This document shows, one piece after another, positions 1 to 5,035 of a DNA stretch of 5,279 bases; the first letter of the stretch is position 1; every line of letters begins with the position of its first letter. The stretch comes from Spartobacteria bacterium (GTDB lineage: Bacteria > Verrucomicrobiota > Verrucomicrobiia > Chthoniobacterales > Chthoniobacteraceae), in the NCBI GenBank assembly GCA_025355595.1, contig JANXZI010000771.1, forward strand, positions 1 through 5,279, in the 5' to 3' direction. A program made the position numbers and the translations under genes. The notes beneath the pieces were generated by a model that had not been told where the DNA came from, did not search any database, and was given only the letters and a program-made list of their open reading frames with translations.

Positions 1-862
1 CACTGGTCGGGGTGAAGTGCAGATGGAAGCGGGGATGTTTGGCCAGCCAGGCTTTGACCTTGGGATGCTTGTGCGTGGCATAGTTATCCAGGATCAGATG
101 CAATTCCCGCTCTGGTGGCGTCTGCTCATCGACCAGTTGCAGGAACTTCAACCATTCCTGGTGCCGATGTCGTGCCTGACAGTGGCCGATGACTTTACCA
201 TCGGCGACATTGAGGGCCGCGAAGAGCGTGGTCGTTCCATGGCGCACGTAGTCGTGCGTCATGGTGCTGGCGCGACCTTTCTTCAGGGGTAATCCGGGTT
301 GCGTGCGATCGAGTGCTTGGACCTGGCTTTTCTCGTCGACACATAATACCAAGGCGTGTTCGGGAGCGTTGAGGTAAAGCCCAATCACATCTTCGAGTTT
401 CTCCGCGAAACGCGGATCATTGGAAACCTTGAAGGTCCGGATCAGATGGGGTTTGAGTCCGTGCTCGCGCCAAATGCGACCCACCGTCCGCGGACTGATA
501 TCCAAGGCTTGGCCCATAGTCGCAAGGGACCAATGAGTGGCGTTGGCGGGCTTCTCCCGCGTCGTCATCCGCACCACCAGTTGCCGCAACTCCAGAGGAT
601 AGCTGGGCTTGCGCCCACGACCCGGTGCATCGTTCTCGATGCCCGCGCGTCCCGCTGCTAAGAAGCGTGTCCGCCAGCGGGCGGCCTTATGCCGTGACAC
701 GCCCATGGCCTCCTCGATCTGTTCATTGGTCTTCCCCGCCGCGGCGAGCAAAACGATCCGACAGCGCTCCCCCAGACGCTTCGTGGCCATACCGCTCTGC
801 GCTTGCTTGAGCAGCCATTCCTTATCCACTTCACTCAGTTCGACCATCGGGGCAACGCGCAT
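1..862 (-). CDS. IS630-family DDE transposase, C-terminus beyond the window
   Basis: Translating the minus strand from the ATG at 862 gives 287 uninterrupted codons that run off the left edge without a stop. An N-terminal helix-turn-helix region (about residues 28-75, including NEQIEEAMGVSRHKAARWR) is followed by a second DNA-binding region (about 85-150, with SPRTVGRIWREHGLKPH). The catalytic RNase-H-like domain then begins. The first DDE aspartate is in LCVDEKSQVQALDRTQPG (D176) and the second in LILDNYATHKHPKVKAWL (D259). The third acidic residue, normally about 35 residues later, lies outside the window. The order and spacing are typical of IS630/Tc1-mariner-like transposases, which cut and paste DNA into TA dinucleotides. 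An AGGAGAGG Shine-Dalgarno sequence 8 bases upstream supports the start. The visible frame is intact, so the enzyme could be active. Confidence 0.95.
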   Translation of the reverse strand, partial: MRVAPMVELSEVDKEWLLKQAQSGMATKRLGERCRIVLLAAAGKTNEQIEEAMGVSRHKAARWRTRFLAAGRAGIENDAPGRGRKPSYPLELRQLVVRMTTREKPANATHWSLATMGQALDISPRTVGRIWREHGLKPHLIRTFKVSNDPRFAEKLEDVIGLYLNAPEHALVLCVDEKSQVQALDRTQPGLPLKKGRASTMTHDYVRHGTTTLFAALNVADGKVIGHCQARHRHQEWLKFLQLVDEQTPPERELHLILDNYATHKHPKVKAWLAKHPRFHLHFTPTS

Positions 863-870
863 GAGCACAC

Positions 871-878
871 CCTCTCCT
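871..878 (-). promoter_or_regulatory. Shine-Dalgarno sequence of the transposase gene
   Basis: The minus strand reads AGGAGAGG, ending 8 bases before the ATG at 862. It decides the start over an in-frame GTG two codons upstream. It is the only strong ribosome binding site in the window; the resident genes lack one. Confidence 0.7.
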
Positions 879-928
879 GTTCCAGCAAAAGCACAAGCTT
901 TATGGTTCACTAATTGCGCTGGACTACA

Positions 929-995
929 CTAGTTCCATGACTGACCCCTAGTTCTGACTGACCCCTAGTTCCACTAGTTCCAGTTCCCTAGTTCC
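929..995. repeat. CTAGTTC-rich repeat cluster with a 17-bp perfect tandem duplication
   Basis: CTAGTTC occurs five times, starting at 929, 948, 965, 974 and 988. A 17-bp unit, TGACTGACCCCTAGTTC, is present twice back to back (938-954 and 955-971) without mismatch. Positions 975-995 are three heptads, TAGTTCC, AGTTCCC and TAGTTCC. CTAG is normally rare in bacterial DNA and is the preferred target context of IS630. The cluster may be an insertion hot spot or the debris of several insertion and excision events. It lies between the IS end and the truncated secreted-protein gene. Confidence 0.85.
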
Positions 996-1175
996 CCCGG
1001 AGTCCCAAGTATAGTCCGTGCCAAAGATGGTGAGCGTCTGGCCCGCGAAGTTTGGCATCGTTTCATCCGCCCTTGCCACACCGGCTGCCATGCAGAGCAG
1101 GAGCCAGAGGGCGAGGAGGGGCAACAATTTTGAATTTTGAATTCTGAATGGCGAATTATTGGGTGCGGTGTTCAT
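948..1175 (-). pseudogene. 5' remnant of a secreted-protein gene, cut off at the IS/repeat junction
   Basis: The open frame from the ATG at 1175 encodes 75 residues. Residues 16-36 form a convincing Sec signal peptide: a lysine, a Leu-rich hydrophobic core (LLPLLALWLLLCMAA), then VARA with probable cleavage before DE at 37. About 24 plausible mature residues follow (DETMPNFAGQTLTIFGTDYTW...). The frame then enters the CTAGTTC repeats near 995 and ends by chance at a TAG. The natural C-terminus is therefore missing, probably lost through the IS or repeat insertion. Residues 7-17 are encoded by a 7-bp repeat, so the true start could be one of the in-frame TTG codons at 1127 or 1124. I do not recognise the family. 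Confidence 0.45.
1126..1160. repeat. AT-rich heptad repeat (AATTTTG type)
   Basis: Five successive 7-bp units read AATTTTG, AATTTTG, AATTCTG, AATGGCG and AATTATT on the plus strand. On the minus strand they encode FRIQNSKL near the start of the secreted-protein remnant. The AT-rich composition contrasts with the GC-rich surroundings. The sequence resembles the low-complexity intergenic repeats that turn up in many genomes of this and other phyla, but dispersal in this genome cannot be tested here. Confidence 0.65.
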
Positions 1176-1257
1176 GGCTGAGGTACTGGCTGTTGGGATT
1201 GGGCTGGAGGTGGCTGGCCGGGATTTTCCGGAGGTGCCGCGGGCGGAGGGCGGCCGG

Positions 1258-1338
1258 AAAGCAGTTTTGGGCTTCAGCCCGTCCGTGCGCGCAGAGTGCT
1301 TTGGACGCCATGACGGGCTGAAGCCCGGGAACTACTTT
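1258..1338. repeat. REPIN-like inverted repeat (two GGGCTGAAGCCC motifs)
   Basis: A perfect 15-bp inverted repeat has the arms GGGCTTCAGCCCGTC (1269-1283) and GACGGGCTGAAGCCC (1312-1326), separated by 28 bases. Similarity extends outward: AAAGCAGTT at 1258-1266 matches the complement of the AACTACTTT that ends at 1338. Each arm is itself nearly palindromic (GGGCT/AGCCC around two bases). Two short palindromes facing each other is the architecture of REPIN/BIME elements, which are mobilised in trans by RAYT transposases. No RAYT gene is in the window. There is no T-tract, so a terminator is less likely. Confidence 0.7.
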
Positions 1339-1422
1339 GGCCTGCGGTGATTTCCGGCGTGGCTCGACACGCCCGCCGCCGCATCGCCCGCGCGCCGGGT
1401 GGCGCAGAATCGCGCAGACACG

Positions 1423-1446
1423 AAAAGGCCGCCCCGCAGGGTGGCC
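1423..1446 (-). terminator. Possible intrinsic terminator facing the ribH-nusB-ftsY operon
   Basis: On the minus strand, GGCCACCC and GGGCGGCC pair across a TGCG loop with one A-C mismatch, followed at once by TTTT. This orientation would stop transcripts coming from ftsY, whose stop codon is about 290 bases upstream. The T-tract is only four long, so the call is weak. Nearer to ftsY there is only the small 12-base palindrome CCGCTAGAGCGG (1726-1737), which has no T-tract. Confidence 0.3.
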
Positions 1447-1493
1447 AGACATTTTCGGATTGAAAAAACCGCGCGAAGCGACTCCGGCTATTT

Positions 1494-1536
1494 AGCCGTG
1501 GAGCCGTGGAGCCGTGGAGCCGTGGAGCCGTGGAGC
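1494..1536. repeat. 8-bp tandem repeat, AGCCGTGG, 5.4 copies
   Basis: Five perfect copies of AGCCGTGG run from 1494 to 1533, and AGC (1534-1536) begins a sixth. It lies in non-coding DNA. Perfect short tandem arrays of this kind change copy number readily by slippage, so the length may differ between strains. The upstream GGCTATTTAGCC can fold against the first units. No function is evident. Confidence 0.9.
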
Positions 1537-1653
1537 ATTTGTGGGAGCATGACCTTGAAACCGGCTACACTTCCCGCGCGCGTTTGTTAGAACTTACGGC
1601 AATCTTTCTGCCAAAATGGATCGGCGCAGTTTGAGCACTCGGCACCCGCGGCG

Positions 1654-1713
1654 AGTTGAAACGAGAATTTGGAACTTTGAAAGCGGCCCCACTTCAACTC
1701 ACAACTCTCGATC
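1654..1713. repeat. Degenerate heptad-periodic inverted repeat downstream of ftsY
   Basis: The left arm consists of 7-bp units that all end in GAA: AGTTGAA, ACGAGAA, TTTGGAA and CTTTGAA (1654-1681). After an 11-bp GC-rich centre (1682-1692), units of the opposite polarity follow: TTCAACT, CACAACT and CTCGATC (1693-1713). The perfect core is GAGTTGAA (1653-1660) against TTCAACTC (1693-1700). It lies 26 bases beyond the ftsY stop. The units are degenerate, so the periodicity is suggestive only. Confidence 0.4.
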
Positions 1714-1738
1714 ATCGGGATTCCGCCGCTAGAGCGGT

Positions 1739-2593
1739 TCACTGCTCCAGCATCGCCTCGGCAAACTCGCGATTGTCGAAAAACGCAAAGTCGCCGATCT
1801 TCTCGCCGGTGCCGATGAAGCGCGTGGGAATGCCGAGTTCGTCGCGGATCGCCACGACGACGCCGCCTTTGCCAGAGCCATCGAGCTTCGTGCAGATGAT
1901 GCCGGTGAGCCCCGCTGCGCTGTGAAATTCGCGGGCCTGGTTCACGGCGTTCGAGCCCGTGGTGGCGTCCACGACGAGCAGCGTCTCGTGTGGCGCGGAG
2001 GCGTCGGTCTTTTGCAGCACGCGCATCACCTTGCCGAGTTCGGCCATGAGGTTATGCTTCGTGTGCAGGCGTCCCGCGGTGTCGCAGATGATGAACTCGA
2101 TGTTGTCCTTGTCGGCCTTCACATACGCGTCGTGGCAGAGCGATGCGGGGTCCGCGTTGTACTGCCCCTTGATGATCGGCACGCCGATGCGCTCGGCCCA
2201 CACGCTGAGCTGCTCGATCGCCGCCGCGCGAAAAGTGTCCGCCGCGACGAGCAGCACGCTGTGCCCCCGCTTTTTCAAAAGTGCCGCGAGCTTCGCCGTG
2301 CTCGTGGTCTTGCCCGTGCCGTTCACGCCGACGACGAGGATGACCTTCGGCTTCGAGGCGTGCGGGCGCAGCGTCCACGCGTCGGTCGGGAGCACCTTGA
2401 TGATCTCCTCGCGCGCGACCTTCACGATGGAGTCCGCGGTCGGCGCATCCGTGCTTTCGCGCAGCGCCTTGAGGATGCGCATCGTCATCGGGAGCCCGAG
2501 ATCCGCGCGGATGAGCGACTCTTCGAGTTCATCCCAGTCCACCGGCTTGCCGGTGAATTTGTTCCAGATTTTTTTGAGAAAACCGAAGGCCAT
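1739..2593 (-). CDS. ftsY: Signal recognition particle receptor FtsY
   Basis: FtsY is the SRP receptor GTPase. It binds the Ffh-4.5S RNA-nascent chain complex at the cytoplasmic membrane and hands the ribosome to SecYEG. The 284-residue protein consists of the N domain (about 1-80) and the G domain. G-domain motifs, in order, are: P-loop GVNGTGKTT (89-97), DTFRAAAIEQL (119-129), DTAGR (171-175), TKLDGSGKGG (235-244) and GTGEKIGDFAFFD (261-273). The start MAFGFLKKIWNKFTGKPVDW is basic and amphipathic, fitting the membrane-targeting helix that precedes the N domain. The long acidic A domain of E. coli FtsY is absent, as in many bacteria. It is the last gene of the operon, 19 bp after nusB. No Shine-Dalgarno sequence precedes the ATG. 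Confidence 0.97.
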   Translation of the reverse strand: MAFGFLKKIWNKFTGKPVDWDELEESLIRADLGLPMTMRILKALRESTDAPTADSIVKVAREEIIKVLPTDAWTLRPHASKPKVILVVGVNGTGKTTSTAKLAALLKKRGHSVLLVAADTFRAAAIEQLSVWAERIGVPIIKGQYNADPASLCHDAYVKADKDNIEFIICDTAGRLHTKHNLMAELGKVMRVLQKTDASAPHETLLVVDATTGSNAVNQAREFHSAAGLTGIICTKLDGSGKGGVVVAIRDELGIPTRFIGTGEKIGDFAFFDNREFAEAMLEQ

Positions 2594-2600
2594 GTTTTGA

Positions 2601-2663
2601 AGGAGTCAGGGATTAGGAGTCGGGAGTCAGGTTCTGATTCCTGATCTCTGACTCCTGACTCCT
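2601..2663. repeat. Inverted heptad array (AGGAGTC)4 / (GACTCCT)4 between nusB and ftsY
   Basis: The 63 bases are nine 7-bp units. Four on the plus strand read AGGAGTC, AGGGATT, AGGAGTC and GGGAGTC (2601-2628). AGGTTCT is the centre (2629-2635). Four of opposite polarity follow: GATTCCT, GATCTCT, GACTCCT and GACTCCT (2636-2663). The outer 10 bases pair perfectly (2601-2610 with 2654-2663) and the arms match at about 20 of 28 positions. The element spans the end of nusB, supplies its stop codon and ends 7 bases before the ftsY start. As RNA it could form a long imperfect hairpin that affects ftsY translation or mRNA stability; that is inference. Confidence 0.85.
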
Positions 2664-3092
2664 CGGCTTCGCTGCCTCACGCAGCGGTCGCGTGAGTTCG
2701 CCTTTAATCTTGTCGAGCACGCCGTTCACGAAGCGGCTGCTGTCCTCGCCCCCGAACTTGCGCGCGATCTCGATCGCCTCGTTGATCGCGACGACCGGCG
2801 GCGTCTCCATGCAGTGAAACATCTCGAAAATCGCGAGCCGGAGAATGTTGCGATCCACTGCTGCGAGTCGTTCGATTCCGAAATTTGCGACAAACTTCAC
2901 GATGCACGCATCCACGGTGGCGAGGTTCGCATTCACGCCGGCGATGAGGCTTTCCGCGTATTCGCGCACGGAGGTCTTCGCCTCGCGGAACGCCCAGAAA
3001 TCCGCGCGGAGATCCGTCGTGTGATCGCCGTGGATGTCCTGCTGGTAAAGAAATTGAACGGCCGCCTCACGGCCCTCGCGTCGTTTGCTCAT
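2613..3092 (-). CDS. nusB: Transcription antitermination factor NusB
   Basis: NusB forms a complex with NusE (ribosomal protein S10) on boxA RNA and supports antitermination and processing of rRNA transcripts. The 159-residue product has the all-helical family pattern: SKRREGREAAVQFLYQQD at the N-terminus (the Arg-rich RNA-binding start and the A..FLYQ motif), LAAVDRNILRLAIFEM (about 76-91), PPVVAINEAIEIARKFGGEDSSRFVNGVLDKI (about 98-129). The family usually ends soon after this last motif. Here the last 16 residues, RSQESEIRNQNLTPDS, are encoded by the heptad repeat at 2601-2663 and are probably an unstructured tail. The ATG is 7 bases after the ribH stop, without a Shine-Dalgarno sequence, which suggests translational coupling. 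Confidence 0.96.
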   Translation of the reverse strand: MSKRREGREAAVQFLYQQDIHGDHTTDLRADFWAFREAKTSVREYAESLIAGVNANLATVDACIVKFVANFGIERLAAVDRNILRLAIFEMFHCMETPPVVAINEAIEIARKFGGEDSSRFVNGVLDKIKGELTRPLREAAKPRSQESEIRNQNLTPDS

Positions 3093-3099
3093 GAAAAAT

Positions 3100-3582
3100 T
3101 TACGGCTGTGCGCCGCGGATGGCGTCGAGAGTCTGCAACATGCGCACCGCCGCGCGGGCGGCCTCGGTGCCGCGGTTGATTTTTGTGCCGAGGCATCGCT
3201 CGCGCGCCTGCTCCTCGGTCTGCGCGACGATGACCTCGTGGAGCACGGGCACCTTTAGCCGCAGCGAAAGATCGAGCAGGGCATTCGTCACCGCCGTCGC
3301 GATGAGATCCGCATGGCTCGTCTCACCCTGCCACAGCAGGCCGAAGGCAAAGATGGCATCCACATTTCCGCGCTCGCCGACAGCCTGCACGCCGAGCGGA
3401 ATCTCAAACGAGCCCGGCACGCGATGCACTTCCACCGTCGCGCAGGGCGCGATGGCTGCGAGTTCCTCGCGGGTCGCGGAGACGAGGCCATCCACAAATT
3501 CCGAATTGTACCGGCTCGCGACCACGGCAAAGCGCCGCGCGTCGGCGAGCGGAGCAGGTCGGTCTGGCAGTGCGGTGGACAT
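3100..3582 (-). CDS. ribH: 6,7-dimethyl-8-ribityllumazine synthase
   Basis: Lumazine synthase condenses 5-amino-6-ribitylamino-uracil with 3,4-dihydroxy-2-butanone 4-phosphate, the penultimate step of riboflavin synthesis in the cytoplasm. It usually assembles into pentamers or 60-mers. From the ATG at 3582 the protein has 160 residues, the normal family length. Motifs: FAVVASRYN (18-26), VPGSFEIPLGV (55-65, substrate pocket), GLLWQGETSHADLI (81-94, with the catalytic histidine H90), PVLHEVIVAQTEEQARER (112-129) and NRGTEAARAAVRML (136-149). An in-frame ATG at 3678 would add 32 residues without family similarity and would cross both promoters, so I rejected it. RibH is the first gene of the operon. 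The stretch LLWQ before GET is unlike the more usual V-I-R. Confidence 0.96.
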   Translation of the reverse strand: MSTALPDRPAPLADARRFAVVASRYNSEFVDGLVSATREELAAIAPCATVEVHRVPGSFEIPLGVQAVGERGNVDAIFAFGLLWQGETSHADLIATAVTNALLDLSLRLKVPVLHEVIVAQTEEQARERCLGTKINRGTEAARAAVRMLQTLDAIRGAQP

Positions 3583-3592
3583 CGGGCCGCGG

Positions 3593-3620
3593 AGAGTAGC
3601 GGGCGATCCGCATCGCGCAA
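3593..3620 (-). promoter_or_regulatory. Candidate promoter of the ribH-nusB-ftsY operon
   Basis: On the minus strand, TTGCGC (3620-3615) and TACTCT (3598-3593) are 16 bp apart. The -10 box ends 10 bases before the ribH ATG. Initiation about 7 bases after the -10 box would leave a leader of only a few bases. Match to the sigma-70 consensus is partial. The same spacing and a similar -10 recur in front of the two plus-strand genes. Confidence 0.45.
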
Positions 3621-3629
3621 GGCCGGGCC

Positions 3630-3657
3630 TTTCCATTTCCTCGGCACGCGCTACATT
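3630..3657 (+). promoter_or_regulatory. Candidate promoter of the DUF1552 gene
   Basis: TTTCCA (3630-3635) and TACATT (3652-3657) are 16 bp apart, each matching the sigma-70 consensus at four of six positions. The -10 box ends 9 bases before the ATG, so the transcript would be nearly leaderless. The -35 boxes of this promoter and of the divergent ribH promoter are only 9 bp apart, so the two polymerases should interfere. Confidence 0.45.
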
Positions 3658-3666
3658 CTGCGCACC

Positions 3667-5004
3667 ATGTCCCAACACCTCTCACGCCGCGCGATGCTCC
3701 GCGGTCTCGGCGCCGCCGTCGCACTCCCGTGGCTCGAATCCATGGGCGGCATCACCGCGTGGGCCGCGGGCACGCCGGGCAAAGGCACCGCGCCGAACCG
3801 CCTCGCATTCCTCTACGTACCGAATGGCAAGGACATGCCGAACTGGACGCCCTCGGCGGAAGGCAAGCTCGGCGATCTGCCGGAGATCCTCTCACCGCTC
3901 GGGCCGGTGAAAAATGATCTACTCGTGCTCAGCGGCCTCACCGCTGACAAGGCGCGCCCGCACGGCGACGGCGGCGGCGACCACGCGCGCGCCATGGCCG
4001 CATTCCTCACCGGCGCGCAGCCGCGCAAGACCGACGGCACGGACATTCGCGTCGGCACCTCGGTGGACCAGCTTGCCGCCGCGCGCATCGGCGAACAGAC
4101 GCGCCTGCCCTCACTCGAAATCGGCTGCGAAGCCAGCGCGATGGCGGGCAACTGCGACTCCGGCTACTCGTGCGTTTACAGTTCCACGATGTCGTGGAAA
4201 TCGCCCACGCAGCCGCTGCCGAAGGAAGTGAACCCGCGCATGGTCTTCGATCGCCTCTTCGGTTCCGCGGGCACGGCCGAGCGTGCGCACCGCTACGCTT
4301 CGCGGAAGAGCATCCTCGATTTCATCCGCGACGACACCCGCGCTCTCGCGACAAAAATCAGCGCCAGTGACAAACAGAAACTGGGCGAATATTTCACCTC
4401 CATCCGCGAGGTCGAGCAGCGGATGGATCGCGTGATGCAGATGCCCGCGATCCACGCACCCGCCGGAGTCACCGCGCCCGAGGGCGTGCCGGGCGATTAC
4501 GCCGAGCACCTGCGGCTCATGTGCGACATGCTCGTGCTCGCCTTCCAGTCGGACGTCACGCGCGTCTGCACGTTTGTCCTCGCCAATGAGGGCAGCAACA
4601 AAAACTACCCCTCGCTCGGCGTGCGCGAGGGGCACCACGAAATCTCGCACCACGGGAAGGATGCGGAGAAGATCCGCAAGATTCGCGAGATCAATAGATT
4701 TCACGTCTCGCAGCTCGCCTACCTTTTGCAAAAGCTGAAATCGATCCCCGAGGGCGACGGCACGCTGCTCGACCACTGCATGATCGCGTATGGCAGCGGC
4801 AACAGCGACGGCGACCGCCACAACCACGACGACCTCCCGCTCGTGCTCGCAGGCCGCGGCGGCGGCACGATTCAGACCGGACGCCACGTCCGGGTGAAAA
4901 ACGAAACGCCCATCGCCAACCTCTGGCAGTCGCTCCTCGAACGCATGGACGTCCGCGTCCCTTTCGTCGGCGACAGCACCGGCGCGCTCGGCGGGCTGGC
5001 GTAG
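3667..5004 (+). CDS. DUF1552 family Tat-exported protein
   Basis: The 445-residue protein opens with a twin-arginine-type signal, SRRAMLRGLGAAVALPWLESM (6-26), so it is probably exported folded. DUF1552-characteristic blocks follow: NRLAFLYVPNGKDMPNW (44-60), DLLVLSGLTADKARPHGDGGGDHARAMAAFLTG (84-116), a block around TSVDQLAAARIGEQTRLPSLEIG, then GNCDSGYSCVYSSTMSW (161-177), PRMVFDRLFG (190-199), RKSILDFI (213-220) and a C-terminal YGSGNSDGDRHNHDDLPLVLAGRGGG (375-400), which recalls the metal-site region of the related DUF1501 proteins. The family is abundant in Planctomycetota and Verrucomicrobiota, often next to DUF1592-type cytochrome-domain proteins; its reaction is unknown to me. Here it stands alone. 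The frame extends upstream to 3313, but that part is antisense to ribH; the ATG at 3667 directly precedes the signal peptide. Confidence 0.95.
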   Translation: MSQHLSRRAMLRGLGAAVALPWLESMGGITAWAAGTPGKGTAPNRLAFLYVPNGKDMPNWTPSAEGKLGDLPEILSPLGPVKNDLLVLSGLTADKARPHGDGGGDHARAMAAFLTGAQPRKTDGTDIRVGTSVDQLAAARIGEQTRLPSLEIGCEASAMAGNCDSGYSCVYSSTMSWKSPTQPLPKEVNPRMVFDRLFGSAGTAERAHRYASRKSILDFIRDDTRALATKISASDKQKLGEYFTSIREVEQRMDRVMQMPAIHAPAGVTAPEGVPGDYAEHLRLMCDMLVLAFQSDVTRVCTFVLANEGSNKNYPSLGVREGHHEISHHGKDAEKIRKIREINRFHVSQLAYLLQKLKSIPEGDGTLLDHCMIAYGSGNSDGDRHNHDDLPLVLAGRGGGTIQTGRHVRVKNETPIANLWQSLLERMDVRVPFVGDSTGALGGLA

Positions 5005-5035
5005 CCAAAGTTCCCCGCTTGGAGCTTTTGGATGC

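Larger units (their letters stand above)
1..929 (-). mobile_element. IS630-family insertion sequence, one end present
   Basis: The element contains the transposase reading leftward and continues beyond position 1. Its right boundary is inferred. IS630-family elements are known to insert at TA, often within CTAG, and duplicate the TA. A CTAG occurs at 929-932, 67 bases upstream of the transposase start, so the TA at 930-931 is the best candidate duplication. The terminal inverted repeat cannot be confirmed because the other end is outside the window. The boundary could instead lie at one of the further CTAG copies up to 991. Confidence 0.7.
1176..1738. other. Non-coding interval of 563 bp between the secreted-protein remnant and ftsY
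   Basis: No reading frame here shows family-like sequence; those present are compositional. The interval holds a REPIN-like inverted repeat (1258-1338), a possible terminator (1423-1446), an 8-bp tandem array (1494-1536) and a heptad-periodic inverted region (1654-1713). I see no tRNA, rRNA or CRISPR pattern. The stretch 1537-1653 shows nothing I can assign beyond a short GGCA/TGCC hairpin in the sequence around 1600-1613. Confidence 0.7.

Noticed and set aside
17..932. Plus-strand open frames across the left end
   Set aside because: They are antisense to the transposase, which has full IS630 motifs on the minus strand. Their translations show no family pattern.
1156..1452. Minus-strand 98-residue frame upstream of the secreted-protein remnant
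   Set aside because: It runs through the REPIN-like element and has no signal, domain or ribosome binding site.
1494..1536. CRISPR-like array
   Set aside because: The units are 8 bp and directly adjacent, with no spacers, so this is a simple tandem repeat.
1922..2644. Plus-strand open frames of 240 and 213 residues opposite ftsY
   Set aside because: They lie entirely over ftsY and are rich in Arg/His or Ser/Thr, as expected from antisense reading of GC-rich codons.
3313..3666. N-terminal extension of the DUF1552 protein
   Set aside because: This part overlaps ribH in antisense. The twin-arginine signal begins at the ATG at 3667.
3583..3678. N-terminal extension of RibH by 32 residues
   Set aside because: It has no family similarity, would cross both candidate promoters, and would overlap the start of the DUF1552 gene.
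3119..3910. Plus-strand 263-residue frame opposite ribH and into the DUF1552 gene
   Set aside because: It overlaps two well-supported genes in other frames and has only compositional Arg/Ser richness.
5005..5031. Possible terminator after the DUF1552 gene
   Set aside because: CCAAAG and CTTTTGG pair imperfectly across a 14-base gap with no T-tract after them.
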